Source: Mycolicibacterium duvalii (GTDB lineage: Bacteria; Actinomycetota; Actinomycetes; Mycobacteriales; Mycobacteriaceae). From it: DNA of 64,000 nucleotides. The DNA lies in assembly GCF_010726645.1 (NCBI RefSeq), contig NZ_AP022563.1, positions 62,001-126,000 of the forward strand, in the 5' to 3' direction. The notes under the pieces are model-generated. The model saw nothing but the letters and a program-made list of their open reading frames with translations. It did no database searches and was not told where the DNA came from. Of the stretch, positions 39,788-49,433 are shown piece after piece (position 1 is the stretch's first letter; every line of letters starts with the position of its first letter). The position numbers were made by a program, and so were the translations under genes.

Positions 39788-41136
39788 AGTCGTTCAGTGA
39801 GCGGAATCAGCTCGTCATCGGTGTCGTCGGCCTGGCGTTGACGATCGGCATCGTCCTGGGATCGCTGAACTACGAGAGGCTGCCGTTCCTGCAGGGCGCG
39901 CAGTACTCCGCCTACTTCGCCGACGCCGGCGGGTTGAGAACCGGTGAAGACGTCCAGGTTTCGGGCTTCACGGTGGGCAACGTCAAGTCGATCGAGCTGG
40001 ACGGATCGCGGGCTCTCATCACGTTCACGGTGTCCAAGGACATCCTGCTCGGTGAGCGCACCGAGGCGGCGATCAAGACCCGGGGACTGCTGGGAACCAA
40101 GATGCTCGAGGTCACCTCGCGCGGCGACGGCCGGCTGGAGGGCACGATTCCGCTGGAGCGCACCACGTCCCCCTACCAGCTGCCCGACGCGTTGGGTGAC
40201 CTCGCCATGACGATCAGCGGCCTGAACACCGATCAGCTGTCGGAGTCGCTGCGGGTGCTGTCCGCCACCTTCGCCGACACACCGCCGCAGCTGCGAGTCG
40301 CGGTCGAGGGGGTGGCGCGCTTCTCGGAGACCCTCAACGAACGCGATGCACAGCTGCGATCCCTGCTGGGCAACGCCAACAAGGCCACGACCGTGCTGGC
40401 CGAACGCAGCGAGCAGGTGGTCAACCTGGTCGCGAACAGCAACGCGTTGCTGGCCGAACTCCGAAGTCAGAGCGCGGCATTGGATCAGATCTCGGGACAC
40501 ATCTCGGCGCTCAGCGACCAACTCATGGGCTTCATCGCCGAGAACCGGGAGACCCTGCGACCGGCGCTGGACAAGCTCAACGGCGTCCTTACGATCATCG
40601 ACAACCGCAAGGAACAACTGCAGCGGTCGATCCACCTGTTCCAGCAGTACTCGATGTCGCTCGGGGAATCCGTGGCGTCGGGACCGTTCTTCAAGACCTA
40701 CGTCGCCAACCTGCTGCCCGGACAGTTCGTGCAACCGTTCATCGATGCGGCGTTCTCCGATCTGGGGCTGGATCCCAGCGTGCTGCTTCCGTCGCAGCGC
40801 ACCGATCCCCAGGTCGGTCAGCCCGGCACGCCCGCGCTGCCGGTGCCCTTCCCGCGGACCGGGCAGGGCGGCGAGCCGCGCCTGACGGTTCCCGACGCCA
40901 TCACCGGCAATCCCGGCGACCAGGCCTGCGGCCCGCCCGGGATCGCGCTGCCCGGTCCCGGCTGCTACCCCTACCGCGAGCCTCTGCCTGCCCCGCCGCC
41001 GGGCGGGCCGCCCCCGGGGCCGCCGGCCGAGGCGCCACCGGGCCTTGGATCGACCCCCGGGCCGACCCCGGAACCGGTGTTCGTGCCCGCCCCCGGTGAA
41101 ACCCCGCACCTCGCTCCCGCGGAGGCCGGCTCATGA
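39784..41136 (+). CDS. mceC: Mce family protein, MceC position
   Basis: A 450-aa protein. Anchor (residues 9-27), MCE domain (YFADAGGLRTGEDVQVSGFTVG, TRGLLGTKMLEVT), helical tunnel segment with NERDAQLRSLLGNANKA, and a Pro-rich C-terminal tail of about 60 residues with two Cys (QACGPPG and GPGCYPY). The ATG overlaps the mceB stop (ATGA). The Pro-rich tail is a feature of MceC in other operons. Confidence 0.92.
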   Translation: MKSFSERNQLVIGVVGLALTIGIVLGSLNYERLPFLQGAQYSAYFADAGGLRTGEDVQVSGFTVGNVKSIELDGSRALITFTVSKDILLGERTEAAIKTRGLLGTKMLEVTSRGDGRLEGTIPLERTTSPYQLPDALGDLAMTISGLNTDQLSESLRVLSATFADTPPQLRVAVEGVARFSETLNERDAQLRSLLGNANKATTVLAERSEQVVNLVANSNALLAELRSQSAALDQISGHISALSDQLMGFIAENRETLRPALDKLNGVLTIIDNRKEQLQRSIHLFQQYSMSLGESVASGPFFKTYVANLLPGQFVQPFIDAAFSDLGLDPSVLLPSQRTDPQVGQPGTPALPVPFPRTGQGGEPRLTVPDAITGNPGDQACGPPGIALPGPGCYPYREPLPAPPPGGPPPGPPAEAPPGLGSTPGPTPEPVFVPAPGETPHLAPAEAGS

Positions 41137-42461
41137 CGCGCAGCCTTCGTGCCCTGTTGATCGCCGCCCTGGCCGTGATCCTGGTCGGCGGCGTGGTCGT
41201 GGTGCTGCGCACCATGGAAACGACCAACCGCACGCACGTCGTCGCGTACTTCGAGAACAGCAACGGCATCTATCCCGGCGACGATGTGAACATCGTCGGC
41301 GTCCCGGTCGGGAAGATCGAGTCGATCGAGCCGCAGCCCACGGCGGTCAAGATCTCCTTCTGGTACGACAGCAAGTATCAGGTGCCGGCCGACGCGAAAG
41401 CGGCGATCCTGTCACCGACGCTGGTGACGGCGCGGTCCATCCAGCTCACGCCTCCCTACACCGGTGGCCCGGTGATGGAGAACGACGCGGTGATCCCGCG
41501 CGAACGCACCGCGGTACCGGTGGAATGGGACGAGGTCCGTCAGCAACTGGCCATCCTGGCCGACACGCTGCAACCGACAGAACCCGGCGGGGTCAGCCCG
41601 CTCGGTTCGGCCATCAACACCACCGCCGACAACCTGCGCGGCGAGGGTGCCAACATCCGCGACACCGTCATCCAACTCTCGCAGGCGATTTCGGCGCTCG
41701 GTGACAACAGCACCAACATCTTCTCCACCGTCAAGAATCTGGCGACCCTGGTGTCGGCGCTGCAGGACAGCACCGACCTGATGCGTCAGCTCAACCAGAA
41801 CCTCGCCACCGTCACCGGGTTGCTCGCCAACGATCCCGACGAGGTCGCCACTGCGGTCCGCGATCTGAACAACGTCGTCGGTGAGGTCCAGACGTTCGTC
41901 GCCGACAACCGCGAGTCGCTGGGCACCACGTCGGACAAGTTGGCCGGGGTGACGCAGGCGCTGACGGACAGCCTCGCCGACGTCAAACAGTTCCTGCACG
42001 TGGCCCCCAACACCCTGCAGAACTACGTCAACATCTGGCAGCCCGCTCAGGGCGCGGTCAGCAGTGTGCCGATGATCAACAACTTCTCCGATCCGATCTC
42101 GTTCCTGTGCGGCGCTGTTCAGGCGGCGTCGCGGCTGGGTGCCGAAGAGTCGGCGAAGTTGTGTGTGCAGTACCTGGCACCGATTATCAAGAACCGTCAG
42201 TACAACTTTCTGCCGGTGGCACAGAACGTGTTCGTGGGCGCCACCACCCGGCCCAACGAGCTCACCTACAGCGAGGACTGGTTGCGCCCGGATTACATTC
42301 CGCCGCAACCGGCAGGGTCCTCAACTCCGCCACCGGCGAACGCCGCCCCGGCACCCCCGCCCGCCGGCCCCCCGTTGGCCGCGGAGGCGCCGATGCCCAC
42401 CACACCCAACCCGGCCGATGGCCTCCAGGGTCTGATGGTGCCGCCGGGAGGTGGACCGTGA
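41133..42461 (+). CDS. mceD: Mce family protein, MceD position
   Basis: A 442-aa protein with an anchor (residues 5-26), MCE domain (YFENSNGIYPGDDVNIVGVPVG, SPTLVTARSIQL), a long tunnel helix (RDTVIQLSQAISALGDNS) and a Pro/Ala-rich tail. The stop overlaps the mceE start region. Membership in the Mce hexamer is clear from the MCE domain and gene order. Confidence 0.92.
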   Translation: MTRSLRALLIAALAVILVGGVVVVLRTMETTNRTHVVAYFENSNGIYPGDDVNIVGVPVGKIESIEPQPTAVKISFWYDSKYQVPADAKAAILSPTLVTARSIQLTPPYTGGPVMENDAVIPRERTAVPVEWDEVRQQLAILADTLQPTEPGGVSPLGSAINTTADNLRGEGANIRDTVIQLSQAISALGDNSTNIFSTVKNLATLVSALQDSTDLMRQLNQNLATVTGLLANDPDEVATAVRDLNNVVGEVQTFVADNRESLGTTSDKLAGVTQALTDSLADVKQFLHVAPNTLQNYVNIWQPAQGAVSSVPMINNFSDPISFLCGAVQAASRLGAEESAKLCVQYLAPIIKNRQYNFLPVAQNVFVGATTRPNELTYSEDWLRPDYIPPQPAGSSTPPPANAAPAPPPAGPPLAAEAPMPTTPNPADGLQGLMVPPGGGP

Positions 42462-43612
42462 TGGATACCAAGGTGTTCCGGGCCCTCGTGACGGCCGTGC
42501 TGCTGATCGGGCTGCTCTCCGGGTGTTCGAACTGGCGCGGACTGAATACCCTTCCTCTGCCCGGCGTGGAGGGGACGGGGCCGGAAGCCTTCGAAATTCA
42601 GGCCCAGATGCCCGATGTCGACAACATCGAGCCGAACTCCCGGGTGCGGGTCGGTGACGTGAACGTCGGTCACGTCCGCAAGATCGAGCGCCAGGGTTGG
42701 CATGCGCTGGTGACGATGGAGCTCAACGGCGACGTCGAGCTGCCGGCGAATGCGACCGCGACGCTCGGGCAGACCAGCCTGCTGGGCTCGTTGCACATCG
42801 AGCTGGCACCGCCGACTGACGAAGAGCCGCAGGGCAGGCTGAAAGACGGTGCGCTGATCCCGTTGTCGTCGTCGCGAGCGTTCCCCAGCACCGAGCAGGC
42901 GCTGGGCGCGGTCGCGCTGTTGCTCAACGGCGGTGGGCTCGGCGACATCCAGGACATCACCGAGGCGCTAAGCACCGCGTTCGCCGGTCGGGAAGGCGAC
43001 CTGCGCAGCTTGATCGAGCAACTGGACCTGGCCATCGGCTACCTCGACGACCAGAAGAACGACATCATCGCCGCCTCGGAGAGCATCAACAACCTGATGA
43101 GCCAACTCGCCGAACAGAAACCGGTGGTGGACAGGGCATTACAGACGATTCCGCAAGCACTGTCGGTACTCCGGGACCAGCGCAACAATCTGGCCGAGGC
43201 GGTCACCCAGCTCGGTAGGTTCAGCGCACTGGCCGCCGACTCGGTCAATCAGACCAAGGAGGCGCTGGTCGCCGAACTCCAAGACCTCGGTCCGGTTCTC
43301 GAGGAACTGGCCGATGCCGGTCCCGCGCTGACCCGCGCGCTGAGTTTCCTGCCGACGTTCCCCTTCCCGAAGGAGACATTGCTCAACTGGATGCGCGGCG
43401 ACTACGCCAACCTCACGTTGATCCTCGACCTGACCCTGAGCCGGATCGACTCCGGCTTCTTCACCGGCAGTCGGTGGGAGTGCGACCTGACGTGGCTGGA
43501 GTTGCAGTGGGGCCGCACCATCGGTCAGTTCCCCAACCCGTGCAACGCCGGGGGGCCGGGCACCGCAGGCAACCCGTTGATCGCTCCGTACCGTTGGGAC
43601 CAGGGGCCGTAG
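42461..43612 (+). CDS. mceE: Mce family lipoprotein, MceE position (LprK type)
   Basis: A 383-aa Mce protein with a lipoprotein signal: LLIGLLSGC with the lipidated Cys22, as expected for MceE/LprK proteins. The MCE domain follows (MPDVDNIEPNSRVRVGDVNVG, LGQTSLLGSLHIEL) and then the tunnel helix. ATG 42461 overlaps the mceD stop by one base; GTG 42458 is an in-frame alternative adding one residue. A pair of Cys near the end (WECDLTWL, NPCNAGG) may form a disulfide. Confidence 0.92.
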   Translation: MDTKVFRALVTAVLLIGLLSGCSNWRGLNTLPLPGVEGTGPEAFEIQAQMPDVDNIEPNSRVRVGDVNVGHVRKIERQGWHALVTMELNGDVELPANATATLGQTSLLGSLHIELAPPTDEEPQGRLKDGALIPLSSSRAFPSTEQALGAVALLLNGGGLGDIQDITEALSTAFAGREGDLRSLIEQLDLAIGYLDDQKNDIIAASESINNLMSQLAEQKPVVDRALQTIPQALSVLRDQRNNLAEAVTQLGRFSALAADSVNQTKEALVAELQDLGPVLEELADAGPALTRALSFLPTFPFPKETLLNWMRGDYANLTLILDLTLSRIDSGFFTGSRWECDLTWLELQWGRTIGQFPNPCNAGGPGTAGNPLIAPYRWDQGP

Positions 43613-43613
43613 C

Positions 43614-45110
43614 ATGCGTCTGACTCGTCGAATCCTCATCCAGATGGCGATCTTCGCCCTCATCGCAGCGGTTGCGCTGTCCATCATGGTCTTCTCCTAC
43701 ATGCGGTTGCCCGCCCTCCTCGGTGTCGGGCAGTATCGCGTGACCCTGGAGTTGCCCAAGACGGGTGGGCTTTACCCGAGGGGCAACGTCACGTATCGCG
43801 GAGTGACGGTCGGGGAGGTGAAAAGCGTCGGCCTGACCGGTAACGGTGTCGAGGCGGTGCTGTCGCTAACCGACGACGTCGAGATCCCGGCCGACCTCGA
43901 CGCCGAGGTGCACAGCGTGTCCTCGATCGGTGAACAGTATGTCCAGTTGTTGCCGCGCAGCGGCGACGGTCCGGTGTTGCGGGACGGCGACGTGATCCCG
44001 ATGGACCGCGCCTCGGTCCCGACCGACATCAACACCGTCCTCAACGCGACGAACAGGGGCCTGGAGGCGATCCCGCAGGAGAACCTGCAGACAGTCGTCG
44101 ATGAGGCCTACCTGGCCGTCGGGGGACTGGGGCCCGAATTGCGGCGCCTGGTCAGCGGCAGCGCCGCACTCGCCAGCGACGCGCGCAAGAACCTCGACCC
44201 GCTGACCACCCTGATCGACCAGTCCAGGCCGGTGCTGGACAGCCAGACCGAGACCGCGGATTCGATCCAAGCGTGGGCGGCGAATCTGGCGAGCATCAGC
44301 GGTCAACTGCAGAGCGAGGATGCGGCCCTGGGCGGGATCCTGGACACGGGACCGGGCGCTGCCGACGAGGTGAGAGCGCTCTTCGACCGGCTGCAACCGA
44401 CATTGCCGATCGTGTTGGCCAACCTGGTCAGCATCGGCGAGGTGGCCCTCGACTACCAGCCGAGCCTGGAGCAGCTGCTCGTGTTGCTCCCGCAAGGCAC
44501 CGCGGTCACGCAGGCCGTGGGCGTGCACAAGCGGAACACCAAGCAGGACTACATGGGTGACGCCCTGGTCTTCAACTTGAACCTGGCGATCCCGTTGGTT
44601 CCGGCGCCCATCCCGCTGCCGCCGCAGCAGTTGCCGCCGCCGTGCACCACCGGCTTCCTGCCGGCACAGCAGCGCCGGATACCGACGTTCGAGGACTATC
44701 CCGACAGACCGCCGGGCAACCTGTACTGCCGTGTGCCGCAGGACGCCCCCTTCAACGTCCGCGGCGCCCGCAACCTGCCGTGTGTGACCGTGCCGGGTAA
44801 GCGCGCCCCGACCTGGCAGGACTGCGAAAGCAACGAGGTCTACGTGCCGCTCAACGACGGTTACAACTGGAAGGGTGACCCCAACGCGACGGGCTCCGGG
44901 GAAGCGATCCCGGACGTGCCGCCGGATGTGCCGGTCGCCGTGACGCCACCCCCTCCCGGTACGCCGCCGCTGCCCGTCGCGGCCGCAGAATACGACCAGG
45001 CGACCGGTACGTACGTCGGGCCGGACGGCAAGGTGTACACCCAGTCCAACCTCGCCGAAGAGGCAGGTGAGCGGCCGTGGCAGTCGATGCTCGTTCCGCC
45101 GGGGGGCTGA
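43614..45110 (+). CDS. mceF: Mce family protein, MceF position
   Basis: A 498-aa protein with an anchor (residues 9-29), MCE domain (LPKTGGLYPRGNVTYRGVTVG, HSVSSIGEQYVQLLP), the tunnel helix and a long C-terminal region with conserved Cys residues (PPPCTTGFLP, LYCRVPQ, LPCVTVPG, QDCESNE) followed by a Pro-rich tail. It starts one base after the mceE stop. A 129-bp gap without a clear gene separates it from the two Mce-associated genes, so these may have their own start signals. Confidence 0.92.
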   Translation: MRLTRRILIQMAIFALIAAVALSIMVFSYMRLPALLGVGQYRVTLELPKTGGLYPRGNVTYRGVTVGEVKSVGLTGNGVEAVLSLTDDVEIPADLDAEVHSVSSIGEQYVQLLPRSGDGPVLRDGDVIPMDRASVPTDINTVLNATNRGLEAIPQENLQTVVDEAYLAVGGLGPELRRLVSGSAALASDARKNLDPLTTLIDQSRPVLDSQTETADSIQAWAANLASISGQLQSEDAALGGILDTGPGAADEVRALFDRLQPTLPIVLANLVSIGEVALDYQPSLEQLLVLLPQGTAVTQAVGVHKRNTKQDYMGDALVFNLNLAIPLVPAPIPLPPQQLPPPCTTGFLPAQQRRIPTFEDYPDRPPGNLYCRVPQDAPFNVRGARNLPCVTVPGKRAPTWQDCESNEVYVPLNDGYNWKGDPNATGSGEAIPDVPPDVPVAVTPPPPGTPPLPVAAAEYDQATGTYVGPDGKVYTQSNLAEEAGERPWQSMLVPPGG

Positions 45111-45239
45111 CGGCCGCGGCCGGCCGGGCCACGTCCTGAAACTCTCCGTGATCCCCCGACGCTATGGTGTCGGCACGTAGGTTGGTGCCGGCGGTGCACC
45201 GACCCCTATCTGGCCGCCAGGCTGCTGAGGAAATGATTG

Positions 45240-45938
45240 ATGGCACACGAGAAGACCCCCGCTGAGGAGGAGTCGACCCCCGAGGTCGACGTCCGGGACG
45301 AGAATTCCGAGGCTGCGGCACCTGTCGCCGACTCAACGGAGACGTCGGGCGCACAGACCCAGGACGCCGACGAGGGCGAGGCGCAGGACTACGACGAAGC
45401 CGGTGCCGCGACCGAGGACGAAGCCAGTGACGAGGCCAAGGCGCCGCGCACGCCGATGTCGCACGTCAAACTCGCGCTGATCGCGGGTCTCATGGGCGTT
45501 CTGGCGCTGGCCGGGCTGACCGGCTGGCTGGGTTATCGCGCCTATGAGTCGCAGCAGGCCGAGCAGCAGCGCAACCTGTTCCTGCAGGTGGGACGGCAGG
45601 GTGCGCTCAACCTGACCACCATCGACCACGAGACCGCCGAGCAGGACGTGCAGCGCATCCTCGACTCCGCCACCGGCACCTTCTACGACGATTTCCAGCA
45701 GCGGGCCCAGCCGTTCGTCGACGTCGTCAAGCAGGCGCAGTCCACATCGGAGGGAACCATCGCCGAAGCCGGGCTGGAGACCTACAGCGAGAACGAAGGC
45801 ACCGTGCTCGTCGCCGTCACGGTGCGCACCTCGAACGCCGGCGCCCCCGAGCAGCAGCCCAGGGCATGGCGGATGCGGGTGACGGTGCAGGAAGTCGACG
45901 GCGAGGCCAAGGTGTCGAAGGTGGACTTCGTACCGTGA
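45240..45938 (+). CDS. Mce-associated membrane protein (Mam type), first copy
   Basis: A 232-aa protein: an acidic, disordered N-terminus of about 75 residues, one membrane helix (LALIAGLMGVLALAGLTGWL), and an extracytoplasmic SnoaL/NTF2-like domain with DVQRILDSATGTFYDDFQQRAQPFVDVV that is typical of Mas/Mam proteins following mce operons. These proteins stabilise the Mce complex in mycobacteria. It is joined to the next gene by a four-base overlap (GTGA). Confidence 0.88.
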   Translation: MAHEKTPAEEESTPEVDVRDENSEAAAPVADSTETSGAQTQDADEGEAQDYDEAGAATEDEASDEAKAPRTPMSHVKLALIAGLMGVLALAGLTGWLGYRAYESQQAEQQRNLFLQVGRQGALNLTTIDHETAEQDVQRILDSATGTFYDDFQQRAQPFVDVVKQAQSTSEGTIAEAGLETYSENEGTVLVAVTVRTSNAGAPEQQPRAWRMRVTVQEVDGEAKVSKVDFVP

Positions 45939-46648
45939 GCAAACCAACCGACGACAACACCACCCCGGCCAAAGAAGAGGAACCGACCTTGGGCGACGCC
46001 GCGGACAACGACACGACCACGACCTCCGACGTCGAGACCACCGAGGCCGGCGCGGCGGCGGACACCGATGCGGCACCGGAAGCCGACGACACCGAGGCCG
46101 CCGATGACACCGAGGCGGCCGACGAGGCCGGGGCCGAGCCCGGGGGCCGGCCCGCCAAGCGCACAATCCAGTGGACGCGCGTCGTCGCGTTCGGTCTGCT
46201 GCCCGCGCTGGCTCTGACACTCGCGCTGGGCGCGGGGTTCCTCAAGTGGCGGGACAACTCGGTGCGCAACAGCGAGGCGGCCGCGGCCGAGTCCGTGCAG
46301 GCAGCCAAAGACAGCACGATCGCGCTGTTGTCCTACACCCCCGACAAGGTCGAGGAGCAGCTCGGGGCCGCCCGTGACCTGCTCACCGGAGACTTTCGCG
46401 AGTCCTACACCTCGCTGACCAACGATGTGGTGATCCCGGGCGCCAAGGAGAAGAACATCGCCGCGGTGGCGTCCGTGCCGGCCGCGGCGTCGGTGTCGGC
46501 CAGCCCCACCGAAGCCGTCGCGCTGTTGTTCGTCAACCAGACCGTGACCGTCGGTCAGGACCCGCCGACCGACACTGCGTCGAGTGTCCGGGTGACGCTG
46601 GAGAAGGTCGACGACCGCTGGCTGATCTCGGAGTTCGATCCGGTCTAG
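45935..46648 (+). CDS. Mce-associated membrane protein (Mam type), second copy
   Basis: A 237-aa paralogue of the preceding protein with the same plan: acidic N-terminus rich in Asp/Glu/Thr, membrane helix (VVAFGLLPALALTLALGAGF), and SnoaL-like domain with EQLGAARDLLTGDFRESYTSL. GTG 45935 overlaps the upstream stop. The stop overlaps that of the convergent SDR in the palindrome CTAG at 46645-46648. Two tandem Mam genes after mceF are usual in mycobacterial mce operons. Confidence 0.88.
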   Translation: MSKPTDDNTTPAKEEEPTLGDAADNDTTTTSDVETTEAGAAADTDAAPEADDTEAADDTEAADEAGAEPGGRPAKRTIQWTRVVAFGLLPALALTLALGAGFLKWRDNSVRNSEAAAAESVQAAKDSTIALLSYTPDKVEEQLGAARDLLTGDFRESYTSLTNDVVIPGAKEKNIAAVASVPAAASVSASPTEAVALLFVNQTVTVGQDPPTDTASSVRVTLEKVDDRWLISEFDPV

Positions 46649-47454
46649 CGGTGCCGATGACGGGCGGGATGACTGCGCGCCAGTATCGGCAGCAGCACCC
46701 GCCTGGGCACCAGCCGGTAGGCCAGAGCGGCCACCGCGTTGGCGGCGCCCGGCACGATGACCGCGCGCCCGCGGGCCCATCCGTCGACCGCTGTGCGGGC
46801 CACCGCCTCGGGTTGCTGCCAGAGGAATGCGGGCAGCATCTTCTCCGCCTCCTCGTCCGGGATGCCTGCCCGTGTGCCGAAACCGGTGCGCACCGGGCCG
46901 GGGCACACCACCGATGCGGTGACGCCGCTGCCGCGCAACTCCTCGCGCAGGGCCTCGGTGTAGGACAGCACGAAGGCCTTCGCCGCGCCGTAGGACGCCT
47001 GGAACGGCACCGGGCCGAACGCGCCCACGGATGCGACGTTGAGCACCGCGCCCCGTCCGCGCGCCACCATGCCGGGCACGAACCGGCTGCACAGATCGAC
47101 CACCGCGGCCACGTCGAGTTCGATCAGCGCCAACTCGTCGGCGACTGCGACGTCGGCGACCCGGCCGACGTTGGCCGCGCCGGCGTTGTTGACCAGGATC
47201 TCCACCTGCAGGCCCAGATCGGCCACGCGGGCGGGCAGCGCGGCCCGGGCGGCCGGATCGGTCAGGTCGGCGGCAAGCACGTGCGCCGCCGGGCCCAGCG
47301 ACTGCGCCAGTTCCCGGAGCCGGTCCTCCCGTCGGGCGACCAGGATCACCGGGTGGCCGCGCCGGATCAGCTCGCCGGCGATGTGGGCGCCGATCCCGGC
47401 CGATGCGCCGGTGACCAGCGCTGCCGCGGTGGGGAGACCCGGCAGCAGCGACAC
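46645..47454 (-). CDS. Short-chain dehydrogenase/reductase
   Basis: A 269-aa classical SDR with TGASAGIG at residues 15-22, NNAG, Ser in NVASVGAFGP and the YGAAK catalytic pair. GTG 47454 puts the Rossmann motif at the expected distance. C-terminal residues (AALAYRLVPRRVLLPIL) resemble those of lipid-metabolism SDRs in mycobacteria. It diverges from the WS/DGAT gene across a 24-bp gap, so regulatory elements for both lie in a very short space. Confidence 0.88.
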   Translation of the reverse strand: MSLLPGLPTAAALVTGASAGIGAHIAGELIRRGHPVILVARREDRLRELAQSLGPAAHVLAADLTDPAARAALPARVADLGLQVEILVNNAGAANVGRVADVAVADELALIELDVAAVVDLCSRFVPGMVARGRGAVLNVASVGAFGPVPFQASYGAAKAFVLSYTEALREELRGSGVTASVVCPGPVRTGFGTRAGIPDEEAEKMLPAFLWQQPEAVARTAVDGWARGRAVIVPGAANAVAALAYRLVPRRVLLPILARSHPARHRHR

Positions 47455-47478
47455 GCGCCACAGCCTAGCCTGGCCACC

Positions 47479-48747
47479 ATGGCAGTGCGCCGGCTTGCCG
47501 CCGTCGACGCGCAGATGTACTGGATGTCGTCGGTCATCCCGAATGACCAGTTCCTGCTGTACGCCTTCGACGGTGGCCCCGCCGACCTCGGAGGCGCCCT
47601 CGACGTGATCCGGCACCGGGCGCGCTCGTGCGCCGAGCTCAGGCTGCGCATCGACGACACCGCCTCGTGGGCTTACCCGGCATGGACGCCGCGGGACATC
47701 GGTGCCGACCAGTTCGTGGTGCACGTGCTCGCCGAACCCACCTGGCAGCGGTGTCTCGACGCGGTGGCGGCGCTGGGCGGCGATCAACTCGACGCCCGCC
47801 GGCTCACATGGCGGCTGCACGTGTTCGACCGCATCGAAGGGGTGCCCGCCGTCGGGGCCGGTGCGGTTGCGGTGCTGCAGGTCTCGCACGCCCTGGGCGA
47901 CGGGACGCGAGCGTCGGCACTGGCGGGCTATCTGTTCGGCCGGGAGGGGCCCGTCCCCGCGGTCCCGGCCGCGCCGCGAAAGGCCGCGGCGCTGGTGCCG
48001 CGCAGCGTGCGGGCCGCTCACGCGCATCGGCAACTGGTCCACGACACCGCGGCGGGACTGGTTCCACCGCAAGCGGATTCGCGTCCGACGTTGCACAGCA
48101 ACAGGCGTCCGGACGGGCTGTGGCACCTGCGCAGCATCGTGTGCCGGCGCACGCAGTTCGGCGATGCGACGGTGACCGTGGGTGCGCTGGCCGCGGTGTC
48201 GGAAGCGCTGGGCGGGCACCTGCGCGCGCTCGGTGACGACGTGGGTGCGCTGGGCGCGGAGGTGCCGATGGCCAAGACGGGTGCCCGCGCAGCCAACAAC
48301 CATTTCGGCAACGTCGGCGTCTCGCTGTATCCGGACCTGGCGGCCCGAGCACGGACCCGCGCGATCGCCGACGATCTGCGTCGGCGCCGCCGCCGCGCGG
48401 CGCATCCGGCGATGCGCGCCGAGGCCGCCGCGTTCGCGGCGCTGCCCGCGCCGTTACTGCGTTGGGGGGTCGGGAAATTCGACCCCGACGTGCGCTCGCC
48501 CACGGTCACGGGTAACACGGTGCTCTCCAGCGTCCACCGCGGGGCGAAAGACCTGCGGTTCGGGAACGCCGTCGTCGCGCTGACGGCGGGATTCCCCGCG
48601 CTGTCGCCGATGATGGGTCTCACCCATGGTGTGCACGCCATCGGGGACACCGTCGCGGTCAGTGTGCACGCCGCCGACTCCGCGGTCGGCGGCCCGGACG
48701 GCATCGACGGCTACGTCGACCGCCTCGCCCGCGCGCTGTCGCACTGA
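47479..48747 (+). CDS. Wax ester synthase/diacylglycerol acyltransferase family protein
   Basis: A 422-aa protein of the WS/DGAT family that makes triacylglycerol or wax esters from acyl-CoA. The HHxxxDG active motif appears as SHALGDG near residue 138, with the second His and the DG kept but the first His replaced by Ser. The C-terminal domain has NHFGNVGVSLYPD, TVTGNTVLSS and FPALSPMMGLTHGVHAIGDTVAVSV, the usual second half. The first-His change occurs in some active members, so activity is uncertain. ATG 47479. Confidence 0.82.
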   Translation: MAVRRLAAVDAQMYWMSSVIPNDQFLLYAFDGGPADLGGALDVIRHRARSCAELRLRIDDTASWAYPAWTPRDIGADQFVVHVLAEPTWQRCLDAVAALGGDQLDARRLTWRLHVFDRIEGVPAVGAGAVAVLQVSHALGDGTRASALAGYLFGREGPVPAVPAAPRKAAALVPRSVRAAHAHRQLVHDTAAGLVPPQADSRPTLHSNRRPDGLWHLRSIVCRRTQFGDATVTVGALAAVSEALGGHLRALGDDVGALGAEVPMAKTGARAANNHFGNVGVSLYPDLAARARTRAIADDLRRRRRRAAHPAMRAEAAAFAALPAPLLRWGVGKFDPDVRSPTVTGNTVLSSVHRGAKDLRFGNAVVALTAGFPALSPMMGLTHGVHAIGDTVAVSVHAADSAVGGPDGIDGYVDRLARALSH

Positions 48748-48758
48748 GGCGAGCACGT

Positions 48759-49427
48759 TCAGGGCTGGGACAGGGCCGCCACCACGGTTTCCAGCGACCG
48801 GGCGGCGGCGTCGCGGTCGTCGCCCATGCCGACCAGCGTGTCGACGATCAGCGGCCCTAGGATGTGGGTGAGTCCACGGCCGTCCTGGCCGAAGAATCCG
48901 GCGAGTTCAAGCATCACGGCGCCGTGGTTGAGGCTCCACAGTCGCCCCGCCACCGCGAGCTCGTCGTCCTCGCGGATGCGGCCGGCGGCCATCATCCGCT
49001 GGACCGCGGTGCGCAGCGCGCCGAACGAGGCCGCCCAGTCGGCGCGGTCGGTACTGCTCCCGGTGACGGTCAGGTCGCTGCGATGTTCGGCGACCGACGT
49101 CGGCGTGGAGGTGCCGAACATGAACTGGTAGCGCTGCGGATGGGCCAGCGCGAACCGGTAGTAGGCCAGGCCCATCCGCAGGAAGTCGGCCACGGGGTCG
49201 TCGGTCGCCAGGCCCTCGGTCAGCGCCTGGGTGAACCGGGCGAACACCTCACCGGCGACCGCGTCGAGCAGGCCGGTCATGCCGCCGAAATGTGTGTACA
49301 CCGCCATGGTCGACGTCCCCGCCCGCGAGGCCACGCTGCGCGCGCTGACGGCGCCGACCCCGTCGCGCTCGAGTAGCTCCACCCCGGCGGCGACCAAGGA
49401 ATCTCGTGGCGTGCTCACCCTTGCCAT
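48759..49427 (-). CDS. TetR-family transcriptional regulator
   Basis: A 222-aa TetR regulator with the HTH segment AGVELLERDGVGAVSARSVASRAGTSTMAVYTHFGGMTGLLDAV. It diverges from the carotenoid-oxygenase gene. Two near-identical palindromes (49434-49446 and 49459-49471) lie in the 56-bp gap, directly upstream of its start, so it likely represses both itself and the oxygenase. The ligand is unknown; an apocarotenoid or lipid would fit the context. Confidence 0.88.
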   Translation of the reverse strand: MARVSTPRDSLVAAGVELLERDGVGAVSARSVASRAGTSTMAVYTHFGGMTGLLDAVAGEVFARFTQALTEGLATDDPVADFLRMGLAYYRFALAHPQRYQFMFGTSTPTSVAEHRSDLTVTGSSTDRADWAASFGALRTAVQRMMAAGRIREDDELAVAGRLWSLNHGAVMLELAGFFGQDGRGLTHILGPLIVDTLVGMGDDRDAAARSLETVVAALSQP

Positions 49428-49433
49428 GCTGCC

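Noticed and set aside
46651..48747. A long ORF on the plus strand through the SDR gene
   Set aside because: It is a frame shadow of the minus-strand SDR; WS/DGAT sequence starts at ATG 47479.
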